Origin: JAHELQ01 sp965603365 | GTDB lineage: Bacteria > Acidobacteriota > Aminicenantia > UBA2199 | Reading direction: 5' to 3' | Length of the DNA: 27,409 nucleotides | NCBI GenBank assembly: GCA_965603365.1 | Contig: CBFDCR010000067.1 | Coordinates: 1-27,409, forward strand | Shown: positions 1 through 8,291 of the stretch, one piece after another | Layout: each line of letters begins with the position of its first letter | Position numbering within the stretch: the stretch's first letter is position 1 | Made by a program: the position numbers and the translations under genes | Notes under the pieces: generated by a model | Databases searched by the model: none | What the model was told of the DNA's origin: nothing | Seen by the model: the letters and a program-made list of their open reading frames with translations, nothing else

Positions 1-129
1 AAAGGTAAAAAAAACGATCAATATCAAGAAGAAGTTTTGCTCAGGGGAAAAAATGCTGCTCTGGGTCTGGGGGGCGCTGGCAAATACCAGAATGGCAATA
101 ATAAAATAGAGAAAATTTGCATAAATCAT
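1..129 (-). CDS. N-terminal part of a membrane protein, cut by the window edge
   Basis: Reading leftward from an ATG at 129 gives 43 open codons to the window edge. The peptide begins MIYANFLYFIIAILVF, a hydrophobic segment, then a short polar stretch (about residues 18-32) and a second hydrophobic run (FFLILIVFF). This looks like the first two membrane segments of an integral membrane protein. A GGAGG sits at 150-146 on the minus strand, 16 bases from the ATG, which is long. A promoter-like pair lies just upstream at 156-184. The family cannot be recognised from 43 residues. It is divergent from the next gene, so it is probably not functionally tied to it. Confidence 0.5.
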   Translation of the reverse strand, partial: MIYANFLYFIIAILVFASAPQTQSSIFSPEQNFFLILIVFFTF

Positions 130-155
130 CGTTGCTCTACACCATCCTCCAGGAA

Positions 156-184
156 ATTCTACCAGAAAAAGAAGTTAATGTCAT
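156..184 (-). promoter_or_regulatory. Putative sigma70-type promoter for the leftward membrane protein
   Basis: On the minus strand, ATGACA (184-179) and TAGAAT (161-156) are separated by 17 bases, and the -10 is preceded by TGG (extended -10). The predicted start is near 149, giving a leader of about 20 bases and falling very close to the GGAGG at 150-146. It lies back to back with the promoter at 199-227. Confidence 0.4.
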
Positions 185-198
185 CTAAATAATTGGGG

Positions 199-227
199 TT
201 TACAGGCCCGTTGATTTAATATACAAT
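199..227 (+). promoter_or_regulatory. Putative sigma70-type promoter for the cystathionine beta-synthase-like gene
   Basis: TTTACA (199-204) and TACAAT (222-227) are spaced by 17 bases. Transcription would start near 234, leaving a leader of about 44 bases before the ATG at 278. Confidence 0.5.
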
Positions 228-277
228 AAGACTCTTTATTTCCTTGTTTCCTGCCTGAGAAAAAAAGGACAATTTTG

Positions 278-1258
278 ATGCAAACCAAAAACGTATACGA
301 TAACATTTTAGAAGTAGTGGGCAACACCCCGATGGTCAAATTGAACAAAATCACCGCCGGAATCGGCAGTGAGGTCTATGCCAAACTGGAATTCCTAAAC
401 CCCATGGGCAGTGTGAAGGACAGGATTGCCAGATATATGATCGAGCAGGCCGAGAAAGAGGGAAAAATCCGGCAGGGCCAGTTGATCATCGAGAATTCCT
501 CCGGCAATACCGCCCTGGGATTGGCCCTGGTGGCCATCCAGAAGGGATATAAACTCAAGGTGGTAGTGCGGGATCGGATCAGCAAAGAAAAGATGGATCA
601 ACTGAATGCATTGGGAGTAGACGTATATACGGTGGACAGTACCCTGCCCCCCGAGTCGCCGGACAGCTACAACAATATTACCCCCCGGCTGGTGGCCCAG
701 ACGCCGGATTGTTATTTTCCCGACCAGCACAACAATCGGGAAAACAACGAAGCCCATTACCGCACCACCGGGCCGGAAATCTGGCAGCAGATGGAGGGGG
801 AAATTGACTATTTCGTGGCCGGGATGGGGACCGGTGGCACCATCGGCGGCACAGCCCAATTTTTAAAAGAGAAAGATCCCAATATTAAGATCATCGCCGT
901 CGACCCGGAAGGTTCCATCTTTTATGACTACTTTCATCACCAGAAACTGATCACCCCTTATCCCTACCTGATCGAGGGGCTGGGAGATGAATTTCTCATC
1001 AAATGTGCAGATTTCAACAACATCGACGACATCTACAGGGTTTCCGATAAAGAGGCATTTCACCATACCCGGGAACTGGTTCGACAGGAAGGCATCTTGG
1101 CCGGCGGCTCCAGCGGGGCGGCCATATGGGCGGTGTTAAAATTGGCCAGGTCACTGGAAAAACCGGCCCGCATCGTCACCATCTTTCCAGACAGCGCCTC
1201 CCGTTACCTGAGCACCATTTTCAACGACGACTGGCTGCGGGCCAACCACCTGCTGTAA
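278..1258 (+). CDS. Cystathionine beta-synthase / cysteine synthase family PLP enzyme
   Basis: This is a cytoplasmic fold-type II PLP enzyme of 326 aa. It should condense serine or an activated serine with a sulfur nucleophile (homocysteine or sulfide). The PLP lysine is K47 in GSVKDR; the substrate loop is SSGNT, the phosphate loop GTGGT, and GGSSGA should contact the pyridine nitrogen. Several segments look more like cystathionine beta-synthase than CysK: VVGNTPMVKLNKI near the start, the DQHNN...HYRTT stretch, DPEGSI, and FPDSASRYLS near the end. The C-terminal regulatory CBS-domain pair of the eukaryotic enzyme is absent, as is common in bacteria. I chose the ATG at 278 over the TTG at 275 because AAGGA at 265-269 is well spaced for it. 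It converges with pgi with a gap of only 4 bases. The exact substrate is inferred, not shown. Confidence 0.88.
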   Translation: MQTKNVYDNILEVVGNTPMVKLNKITAGIGSEVYAKLEFLNPMGSVKDRIARYMIEQAEKEGKIRQGQLIIENSSGNTALGLALVAIQKGYKLKVVVRDRISKEKMDQLNALGVDVYTVDSTLPPESPDSYNNITPRLVAQTPDCYFPDQHNNRENNEAHYRTTGPEIWQQMEGEIDYFVAGMGTGGTIGGTAQFLKEKDPNIKIIAVDPEGSIFYDYFHHQKLITPYPYLIEGLGDEFLIKCADFNNIDDIYRVSDKEAFHHTRELVRQEGILAGGSSGAAIWAVLKLARSLEKPARIVTIFPDSASRYLSTIFNDDWLRANHLL

Positions 1259-1262
1259 ATAT

Positions 1263-2861
1263 TTAGCCGCTGTTATTTTTAAAAAAACGGATCAAGCCAT
1301 TGGTGGAACTGTCATGCCCCAGGGCCTGGTCATAACCGTCGCCCAGTTCCGGGATGATTTTCCTGGCCAGTTGTTTGCCCAGCTCCACCCCCCACTGGTC
1401 GAAAGAAAAAATATCCCAGATGATCCCCTGGGTAAATATTTTATGTTCATACAGGGCAATCAATTGACCCAACGTGTAGGGCGTCAATTGGGGAAACAGG
1501 ATGGAGTTAGATGGTTTGTTGCCGGTAAAGGTTTTATATATGAGTTCTTGCCTGGTCTTGCCGAAGGCCAACGCCTCGGTCTGGGCAAAAAAGTTGGCCA
1601 TTAGTTTGCTGTGATGGCCCTTCAGGGGATTTAAAGATTTCACAAAGCCAATGAAATCACTGGGCACAAACCGGGTTCCCTGGTGGATCAACTGGAAGAA
1701 GGCGTGCTGGCCGTCGGTGCCTACACTCCCCCAGACAATGGGCCCGGTATGATAGGATACCGGCTTTCCCTGCCGATCCACAGATTTCCCGTTGGACTCC
1801 ATATCCACCTGCTGCAGGTAGGCGGGGAACAGGCTCAAATAATGATCGTAGGGCAAGACGGCCTGGGTGTCGGCACCAAAGAAGTGAATATACCAGATCC
1901 CCAACAGGGCCATGATCACGGGAATATTTTTCTCAAAGGGGGCGTGCCTGAAATGGTTGTCCACGGCATAACATCCCCTTAATAGTTCAATAAAATAATC
2001 ATAACCGACGGCGATCATGATGGCTAAGCCCGCCGCCGATGTCAACGAATAGCGGCCCCCCACCCAATCCCACATCTCCAGTATGTTATCCGCCTCAATA
2101 CCAAATTTCCTGGCCGCCTCGGTGTTGGCGGTTACCGCCAGAAAGTGTTTTGAAACCGATGTTTCGGACCCGCCGTTGGCCAGAAACCAATCCCTGGCGC
2201 TCCAGCCATTGGTCATGGTCTCCAGGGTGGAAAAACTCTTGGAAACAACAATAAAGAGCGTCTCCCCGGCATCCACCTGCCTTAAAGTTTCGGACAAATC
2301 GGTGCCATCCACATTGGAAACGAAAAACAGGCGCAAATCTCTCTGCGAGTAAAATCTCAAGGCCTCGGTGACCATTTGGGGGCCTAGATCGGAGCCGCCG
2401 ATGCCGATATTCACGATATTCTTAACCGGTTTTCCCGAAAATCCCTGCCATTGACCGTCTCTGACCTTTTCGGCGATCCCCCTCATCCGCTGCCGAACCG
2501 CCCGTACCCGGGGCATCACATTCTCGCCGTCCACCAATATCGGCTCCTGCCCCAGGTGACGCAGGGCCACATGCAGCACCGCCCGGTCCTCCGTCTCATT
2601 GATCTTCTCGCCCCCAAACATCCTGTCGATTTCCTGTTTAACCTTCCTCGCCCCGGCCAACCGGATGAGAAGGTCAACGATCTGTTCGTCCACCAGGTTT
2701 TTGGAATAATCAAAATAGATTCCCTCCTCATAGATGGTAAACCTTTTTGCCCGGTTCGGCTCTCCCCGGAACAAATCCCGGAGATGAACCTTCTTGATCC
2801 GCCGATAATGTTCTTTCAGATCTTGCCACTCTGCCAGTTCAGTTAATTCTTGATTAGCCAT
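1263..2861 (-). CDS. pgi: Glucose-6-phosphate isomerase
   Basis: It interconverts glucose-6-phosphate and fructose-6-phosphate in the cytoplasm, linking glycolysis and gluconeogenesis and supplying fructose-6-phosphate for amino-sugar synthesis (compare glmM in this window). The 532 aa length fits the large bacterial form. Visible marks are the sugar-phosphate loop NIGIGGSDLG (151-160), SKSFSTLET (about 207-215), the family signature DWVGGRYSLTSAAGLA (265-280), E355 in MESNGK, H386 in DGQHAFF, and the C-terminal signature ending in K496 (GVELGKQ). E355, H386 and K496 match the catalytic set of the family. AGGAGG at 2866-2871 precedes the ATG. It lies 49 bases downstream of the histidine kinase on the same strand with no terminator seen between, so co-transcription is possible. 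Confidence 0.97.
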   Translation of the reverse strand: MANQELTELAEWQDLKEHYRRIKKVHLRDLFRGEPNRAKRFTIYEEGIYFDYSKNLVDEQIVDLLIRLAGARKVKQEIDRMFGGEKINETEDRAVLHVALRHLGQEPILVDGENVMPRVRAVRQRMRGIAEKVRDGQWQGFSGKPVKNIVNIGIGGSDLGPQMVTEALRFYSQRDLRLFFVSNVDGTDLSETLRQVDAGETLFIVVSKSFSTLETMTNGWSARDWFLANGGSETSVSKHFLAVTANTEAARKFGIEADNILEMWDWVGGRYSLTSAAGLAIMIAVGYDYFIELLRGCYAVDNHFRHAPFEKNIPVIMALLGIWYIHFFGADTQAVLPYDHYLSLFPAYLQQVDMESNGKSVDRQGKPVSYHTGPIVWGSVGTDGQHAFFQLIHQGTRFVPSDFIGFVKSLNPLKGHHSKLMANFFAQTEALAFGKTRQELIYKTFTGNKPSNSILFPQLTPYTLGQLIALYEHKIFTQGIIWDIFSFDQWGVELGKQLARKIIPELGDGYDQALGHDSSTNGLIRFFKNNSG

Positions 2862-2910
2862 TCGGCCTCCTTCTCTATTTCAACCTTCTTAAAAAACGAC
2901 AGGGCCGACT

Positions 2911-5499
2911 CTATCCCTTTATCAGGGCATTCAGTTTTTGGGAAAGCTGGCTCAACTGGAAAGGTTTGGCCATAAAATAATCGATTTTTCGCCTGAATAC
3001 GTTGGTTTCCAGGTACTCCTGGCTGTAGCCGCTGGTCACCAGTATCCTGACAGCCGGGTTAAGCTCTTTCAGCACATCATAAACCTTGTCCCCCGGCAAA
3101 CCGGGCATCTCGATGTCTAAAATGACAAAGCAAATATTGCCTTTATTCTCTTTATACAGGTTGATGCCTTCCCCCCCATTACAGGCCGTCATACATTTTA
3201 TGGAGAGGGCATTCAACATATCGGCTCCAATCATGCGGATCACCTCTTCATCATCAATCAGCAGCGCCCAGCCTTCGACAGAGGCCAGTACCTCTTCCCG
3301 GGACTTCTCCTCAGACTCCAGCACGGGTCCTTTTACGGACGGCAATAATATGGTGAAGGTTGTACCTTGCTCGATTTCCGATTCCACCTCTATATTACCC
3401 TTATAATCTTCTACGATCTCTTTAACCGTTGCCAGGCCGATACCGGTGCCCTTGGCCTTCGACCTGGTGGTAAAAAAAGGCTCAAATATCCTCTCCAGGT
3501 GTTCCTTCTTGATCCCCCCCCCATTATCGGCAATGTTGATTCGCGCATAGGCCCCATCCGTCAACCGATCACCCTTTTCAAGCCAGACCTCATCGCTCTC
3601 CACCGTAATCATCGGCTCCGGCCCGTCTTTCACCGCTTCGCTGGCATTGATCGCCAGGTTAATGATCACCTGGGATATCTTCGTCCGATCGGCATCCAGA
3701 AGAATTCTTTTGGCCGACAACTTTTTCTCTAAACGGATATTCCGCAGACTCAAGCCCAGAAAACCCAGAGACTCCTCAATCACCTCATTGATATCCAAAA
3801 TCTCCCTCTTTGACAATCTCTTCTGGGAAAACTCGAGGATCCGCCTTACCATTCCGGAGGCCCTCTCACTGGAGCCCATAATGTTGCTCACATATTTCTT
3901 TAACTCCGAGTCCTCGTCAATTTTCTTATACATTAAAGACGCATAGCCCAAAATACCGCTCAATACATTATTGAAATCATGAATGATGCCGCTGGTCATC
4001 ATGCCCAGGGCTTCCATCTTCTGCGCCTGGAGTAGTGAATTTTCCAGTTTCTTGACTTCCGTCACATCCTCCACATTGATCACCACGCTGGTGGCACCGC
4101 TGTGCACCGGATAAAAATAGAGGTTGGCGATAAACTGTTGGTCTTCATCAAAATAGATGATCTCCTCGGTCAGGTAGGAGGTCTTATTCAAGATCTGGAC
4201 TTCGTTAACGGTATCCCGGTATCGATTAAAAATTGAACAGATCTCGAATAAATTCTGATTCACGGCATCGTCATTGGACACCCCAAAGAACTTCTCGGCC
4301 CTAACATTCCAGACGGAGACCCGGTACCCCTCGTCTACAGAGATGATGGCGTAAGGACTGGCATCGATGAGCCGGCCCATGAACTCCTGCAGACTCTTCA
4401 ACTTCTTTGTCAGATTTCTCCATTCGCTAATATCCCGGATCAATATCAAACCCCCGACAATCCCCGACCTCGACCTCAAAGGCTCAATGACCAGATCGAC
4501 ATAACTATCCGCCTCCATAAACGGGTTCAATACATTGATTTGATGAACGTCATCTCCGGCCTGGATGACATTGCGCAAAAAATCATCAAAGCCGTTCTTC
4601 AGGGAACTTTTAGACAAAAATTTATCGATATTTCGATTGTCTGAAGAGGATATCTTAAAAAAGTCTTCCGCTTTTTCATTCATAAAAATGATCTTAAGAT
4701 TCATGTCGAGAATCAATATCATATCGGGAATGGTTCTAAATATCTGTCGGGAAAAGGCAATTTGATTCCTGAGATTGACTTCCGCCTTTTTTCTCTGGGT
4801 GATATCGGCTATGACCGAAATATAGCCGATGAGTTCATCTGCGGTATTAAACATCTTTGACACCGACACATCGGCATCCAGCCTCTTGCCGTCCTTTAAA
4901 AATAAGGAGACCTCCTTGTTGAGAACATTCGTGTTATGGCGAAGCTCTCCGGCCAGCTCTTTCACCACTTTTTTTTCAACATAGTCGCCAATTCTTAAAC
5001 CGGGAATCTCCTCCTTTTGTATCTTTAACTTTCTTAAGCCGTGATCGTTGATGTAGATAGGCCGCAGTCTCTTATTCAACACCACGATAAAGACTTGAAC
5101 CGTCTTCATCAGGGTCTCGATATACTCTTTGGATTCCTCGACCTCCTTGACATTGGCAAAAAGCCGATCAAAAACATCTTTAATATTCATAAACAGTTCA
5201 TTTAATTGGCCAAAATATTTACTTTTATATGTTATGATCCCCCCAGTTCCGCTGGATCTAAAAATGCCCAAGTTCCCTATCAACGATTTAAGGGGAGAAA
5301 AAATCGTGATTTTAGCAAATAAAAAGAGCAAAAAAGTCAATAAGAGAAAAATACCAAAATTGATGATTAAAAACGCTTCTAGCTCTCCCCAATCCCCCCG
5401 CCTGTTAAAAATGAACACCTGAACGGCTATATTTAGCCCCACGAACAACAGCGAATACACCAGAAAAACAAAAAAAATTCTGAGTGACTTTTTTTTCAT
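2911..5499 (-). CDS. Membrane-bound hybrid histidine kinase with three PAS domains and a receiver
   Basis: This 862 aa sensor kinase starts with two close transmembrane segments (about 7-31 and 41-63) with almost no loop between them, so sensing is likely intramembrane, cytoplasmic or through a partner. Three PAS-like regions follow (about 110-235, 245-360 and 370-483), linked by helical segments. The dimerisation/phosphoacceptor helix has H507 in IIHDFNN. The ATPase domain has the N-box NLAINASEA (614-622), DNGGGI (658-663), an F-box near EPFFTTR and GTGIGLA (684-690). A C-terminal receiver spans about 745-860 with acidic DD at 749-750, phosphoacceptor D795 (LDIEMPG) and K845. There is no DNA-binding output, so the phosphate presumably passes to a separate regulator not in this window. 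The gene starts 5 bases after the stop of the two-repeat protein gene, and only a weak ribosome site is seen, suggesting translational coupling. Confidence 0.93.
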   Translation of the reverse strand: MKKKSLRIFFVFLVYSLLFVGLNIAVQVFIFNRRGDWGELEAFLIINFGIFLLLTFLLFLFAKITIFSPLKSLIGNLGIFRSSGTGGIITYKSKYFGQLNELFMNIKDVFDRLFANVKEVEESKEYIETLMKTVQVFIVVLNKRLRPIYINDHGLRKLKIQKEEIPGLRIGDYVEKKVVKELAGELRHNTNVLNKEVSLFLKDGKRLDADVSVSKMFNTADELIGYISVIADITQRKKAEVNLRNQIAFSRQIFRTIPDMILILDMNLKIIFMNEKAEDFFKISSSDNRNIDKFLSKSSLKNGFDDFLRNVIQAGDDVHQINVLNPFMEADSYVDLVIEPLRSRSGIVGGLILIRDISEWRNLTKKLKSLQEFMGRLIDASPYAIISVDEGYRVSVWNVRAEKFFGVSNDDAVNQNLFEICSIFNRYRDTVNEVQILNKTSYLTEEIIYFDEDQQFIANLYFYPVHSGATSVVINVEDVTEVKKLENSLLQAQKMEALGMMTSGIIHDFNNVLSGILGYASLMYKKIDEDSELKKYVSNIMGSSERASGMVRRILEFSQKRLSKREILDINEVIEESLGFLGLSLRNIRLEKKLSAKRILLDADRTKISQVIINLAINASEAVKDGPEPMITVESDEVWLEKGDRLTDGAYARINIADNGGGIKKEHLERIFEPFFTTRSKAKGTGIGLATVKEIVEDYKGNIEVESEIEQGTTFTILLPSVKGPVLESEEKSREEVLASVEGWALLIDDEEVIRMIGADMLNALSIKCMTACNGGEGINLYKENKGNICFVILDIEMPGLPGDKVYDVLKELNPAVRILVTSGYSQEYLETNVFRRKIDYFMAKPFQLSQLSQKLNALIKG

Positions 5500-5504
5500 T
5501 TATT

Positions 5505-6590
5505 TCAATCTTCGGCTGTGTTCTCCTCTCCTATCGATTTGTGAATCACCCGGACCCCCTCAATTTTCCGCTGGATCGGGAATGTACCCAGCAGCGCATA
5601 GTCGGTGGGCTGGGTTTTGGCAGATACCCTGACCTTCACCCCTCGCCAATCCCGGATGTTTTGAATAAAAGCCGCTTTCGACGAAGCCGTATACCCATAT
5701 TCGGCCTGGATGGCAATTTCCCCGCTGGTCTTGCCGCGGCCCAGGGGTTCTTCCAAGGCCTGGATAACTCCCTGGCTCAATTGCACCTCGTTATCCTCAA
5801 ATAAAAACACCCCCTTAAAAAAAACATGGTGCAGTGGACTGCTCCCCACATTTTTCACTTTTATCACAATTTGGGGTACGATAATCGCCTGCGCAGCCGT
5901 AACCTGCTTGTCGGCCCAATAGGAATCGTGCCAGACAACTTGAACCGATTTTCCCAATTCTTCGGTCATCTTTGCTTTTTCTGCGTCAACCGCCTCTTCA
6001 TCGGATTTGTAGTCTCCCCTGATCCCTTCGATCTCCTGTTTTATGGGATAGATGCCTAAATCGGCAAACCCCTCGGTGGTTCTGGCAAAAAGTTTAACTT
6101 TAATCTTCTTCCATTCCTGTTTATTCTTAATAAAGGCATCTTTGGAGGAGGCGGAATAACCGTAAAGGGACTTGATCATAATTTCTTCAGAGGTCTCCCC
6201 GGGGGTTAAGGGTTTTCGCAAAAGAGGCGTCACCCCGTCGCCGATCTGATCCCCGGTCTCTTCAAATATAAAAACCCCGACAAATTTAACATCCTTTACC
6301 GCGCGGCTACCGACATTCTCAACCTTAAACGTAATCAAGGGAACGATTTTGACCTCATAGGGGGTGACCTCTTTGTTGACCCACTTCGAGTCGTGCCAGA
6401 CCACCCGAAGGGTTTTCCGCAGCTCCTCGGCACTGAAACTGCCCTTGTTAATAAAATAGAGCTGCAGGATCAAGAAAATCCCAAAAGCCGCCACCAGCAA
6501 AAATATCCAGGATTTGGGTTGTTTGATAATCTCTGAAAATTTTCTTCTCTCTTTTACGTATTCCTCGAAAATATTGTTGTTTTCTGCCAT
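5505..6590 (-). CDS. Membrane-anchored protein with two tandem homologous beta-rich repeats, unknown function
   Basis: I do not recognise a family. The 361 aa protein has a short basic cytoplasmic start, one transmembrane segment (about residues 28-47, WIFLLVAAFGIFLILQLYFI) and an outside part made of two copies of a module of about 135 aa. Both copies carry the same landmarks: VVWHDS, then IVP, then a V-x-NVGS segment, GVF-x-FE, a GV...PL...G-x-TS-x-EI stretch, YGY-x-ASSK-x-AFI, a single W, and a closing LG-x-x-PI...IEG. The NVGS and GVF landmarks suggest an immunoglobulin-like or FxLYD-like beta-sandwich; that is inference. It ends 5 bases before the hybrid kinase, so the two are almost surely co-expressed and this protein may be the kinase's extracytoplasmic partner. 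AAGGA lies 7 bases before the ATG. Confidence 0.85.
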   Translation of the reverse strand: MAENNNIFEEYVKERRKFSEIIKQPKSWIFLLVAAFGIFLILQLYFINKGSFSAEELRKTLRVVWHDSKWVNKEVTPYEVKIVPLITFKVENVGSRAVKDVKFVGVFIFEETGDQIGDGVTPLLRKPLTPGETSEEIMIKSLYGYSASSKDAFIKNKQEWKKIKVKLFARTTEGFADLGIYPIKQEIEGIRGDYKSDEEAVDAEKAKMTEELGKSVQVVWHDSYWADKQVTAAQAIIVPQIVIKVKNVGSSPLHHVFFKGVFLFEDNEVQLSQGVIQALEEPLGRGKTSGEIAIQAEYGYTASSKAAFIQNIRDWRGVKVRVSAKTQPTDYALLGTFPIQRKIEGVRVIHKSIGEENTAED

Positions 6591-6634
6591 TGTACAGTCC
6601 TTATATCGGGTTTACACCCATTTTTTCACTCTCA

Positions 6635-6663
6635 TTTATACACCTTTCCTCACTATAATTCAA
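6635..6663 (-). promoter_or_regulatory. Putative sigma70-type promoter for the two-repeat protein / hybrid kinase operon
   Basis: On the minus strand TTGAAT (6663-6658) and TATAAA (6640-6635) are spaced by 17 bases. The start would be near 6628, leaving a leader of about 38 bases. It lies just downstream of the gdhA terminator, so this operon is transcribed separately from gdhA. Confidence 0.5.
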
Positions 6664-6674
6664 GATGTAAACAA

Positions 6675-6707
6675 AAAAAAGGAGAGTATTGTCAACTCTC
6701 CTTTTTT
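6675..6707 (-). terminator. Rho-independent terminator downstream of gdhA
   Basis: GGAGAGT (6681-6687) pairs with ACTCTCC (6695-6701) around a 7-base loop. The stem is extended by six A-T pairs (6675-6680 with 6702-6707). Read on the minus strand, the hairpin is followed by a run of T. It lies 43 bases beyond the gdhA stop. The symmetric A and T runs mean it could also stop rightward transcription. Confidence 0.85.
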
Positions 6708-6749
6708 CACAAAATAGACAAGAAAGTGTAAGATAACCGACTATATATA

Positions 6750-8105
6750 CTATAGGATCCCGTAAGCCAACATGGCTTTGGCCACCTTCAGGAAGCCGCC
6801 CACATTGGCCCCCAACGGATAATTTCCGGGTGAGCCATAGGTTTCGGCAGCCTCCAGGCAGGTGGTGTGGATGTCCTTCATGATCCTCTGGAGATGCCCG
6901 TCCACCTCGTCTCGGGTCCAGCTCAGCCTTAAGCTGTTCTGGCTCATTTCCAGTCCCGAAACCGCCACGCCGCCGGCATTGGCCGCCTTGGCCGGGCCGT
7001 AAAGGACATCGTTGTTCAGGTAGACTTCGATGGCCTCCGGTGTAGAGGGCATGTTGGCGCCTTCGGAGACACAATAGCAGCCATTCTTGACCAGTGCCCG
7101 GGCCTGTTCGCCGTTGATCTCATTCTGGGTGGCCGAAGGCAGGGCCACGTCTAACTTAATATCATTTTCCTGGATCACTTCCCAGACACTCTTGCCTTCA
7201 TAGTAATCGACGTTGAATTTGTCGGCATATTCCTTAATTCTGCCTCTCCTGTTGTTTTTCAGGTCCATCACAAAATCCCATTTTTCGCCTTTGATACCAT
7301 CCATATCGATGATCGTTCCGCTGGAATCGGACAGGGATATGGCCTTTCCGCCCAACATATTGATCTTTTCGACCGCGAACTGGGCCACATTGCCGGAACC
7401 GCTGACCGCTATGATCTTGTCTTTCAGGTCCTGTCCGCTGGTGGTCAACATCTCGGCAGCAAAATAGACCTCGCCATAGCCGGTCGCTTCGGGCCGAATC
7501 AGACTGCCGCCCCACTCGATTCCTTTGCCGGTCAGCACACCGGTGTGTTCATTTCTCAACTTTTTGTAATAGCCGAAGAGGTAGCCGATCTCCCTACCTC
7601 CAACACCGATATCACCGGCCGGGACATCGGTATCGGGACCGACATGCCGGAAGAGTTCCCTCATGAAAGCTTGGCAAAACCTCATGACTTCGGCATCGGA
7701 TTTACCCTTGGGATCGAAATCGGAACCCCCTTTACCTCCGCCCATGGGCAGGGTGGTCAGCGAGTTCTTAAAAATCTGCTCGAACCCCAGGAACTTAATG
7801 ATACCGAGATTAACCGAGGGATGAAATCTCAAACCGCCTTTGTAGGGCCCGATGGCATTGTTAAACTGTACACGGAACCCCTTGTTGACGTGTACCTTAC
7901 CCCTATCATCTGCCCAGGGAACCCTGAACAGAATTGCCCTGTCGGGTTCCACAATTCTCTCATAAATCCCGGCTTTTACAAACTCCGGATGTTTCTCTAC
8001 CGTTGGTTCCAGAGTCTCCAGCACCTCTTCAACCGCCTGGTGAAATTCTGGCTCCGCCGGATTCTTTTCCTTTGTACGCACTATTAGGTCTTTTAAATAA
8101 GACAT
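6750..8105 (-). CDS. gdhA: Glutamate dehydrogenase, probably NADP-specific
   Basis: It catalyses reductive amination of 2-oxoglutarate to glutamate (and the reverse) in the cytoplasm, a main ammonia assimilation step. At 451 aa it matches the hexameric bacterial GdhA subfamily. Visible marks are K89 in GPYKGGLRFHP, the signature LPMGGGKGGSDFDPKGKS (119-136) with K125 as catalytic lysine, D165 in PAGDIGVGG, and a Rossmann loop GSGNVAQFA in the C-terminal half. The NADP preference is inferred from overall subfamily resemblance. AGGAGGTT sits 6 bases before the ATG at 8105. It is flanked by its own terminator (6675-6707) and diverges from gmhA, so it is a single-gene transcript. I could not find a convincing promoter in the upstream region. 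Confidence 0.96.
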   Translation of the reverse strand: MSYLKDLIVRTKEKNPAEPEFHQAVEEVLETLEPTVEKHPEFVKAGIYERIVEPDRAILFRVPWADDRGKVHVNKGFRVQFNNAIGPYKGGLRFHPSVNLGIIKFLGFEQIFKNSLTTLPMGGGKGGSDFDPKGKSDAEVMRFCQAFMRELFRHVGPDTDVPAGDIGVGGREIGYLFGYYKKLRNEHTGVLTGKGIEWGGSLIRPEATGYGEVYFAAEMLTTSGQDLKDKIIAVSGSGNVAQFAVEKINMLGGKAISLSDSSGTIIDMDGIKGEKWDFVMDLKNNRRGRIKEYADKFNVDYYEGKSVWEVIQENDIKLDVALPSATQNEINGEQARALVKNGCYCVSEGANMPSTPEAIEVYLNNDVLYGPAKAANAGGVAVSGLEMSQNSLRLSWTRDEVDGHLQRIMKDIHTTCLEAAETYGSPGNYPLGANVGGFLKVAKAMLAYGIL

Positions 8106-8246
8106 CTATGAACCTCCTAAAGTTATGTGCTTTATATGGATTTTATTCAAAAATAGATTGTATTTTAATGAATTCAGCCCTTAATTGCAACCCCCACAAA
8201 ACAGAAAAAAAATCAAGAACAACAAAAAGTTAAAGGGTAAAAATGT

Positions 8247-8275
8247 TTGATCAATCGGGGGCTTTATGATATAAA
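8247..8275 (+). promoter_or_regulatory. Possible promoter for gmhA and the transpeptidase gene
   Basis: TTGATC (8247-8252) and TATAAA (8270-8275) are spaced by 17 bases. The predicted start near 8282 would abut the ribosome site at 8283-8287, leaving a leader of only about 10 bases. That closeness lowers confidence, but similar short leaders are predicted elsewhere in the window. Confidence 0.35.
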
Positions 8276-8291
8276 ACGTGGTGAGGAAGTC

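Noticed and set aside
6690..6695. Consensus TTGACA on the minus strand inside the gdhA terminator loop
   Set aside because: There is no -10 box at 16-18 bases; the nearest good box is 32 bases away, and another promoter fits better.
6601..7074. Leftward 157-codon frame overlapping the gdhA 3' end
   Set aside because: It is an out-of-frame shadow of gdhA that reads on through the terminator hairpin.
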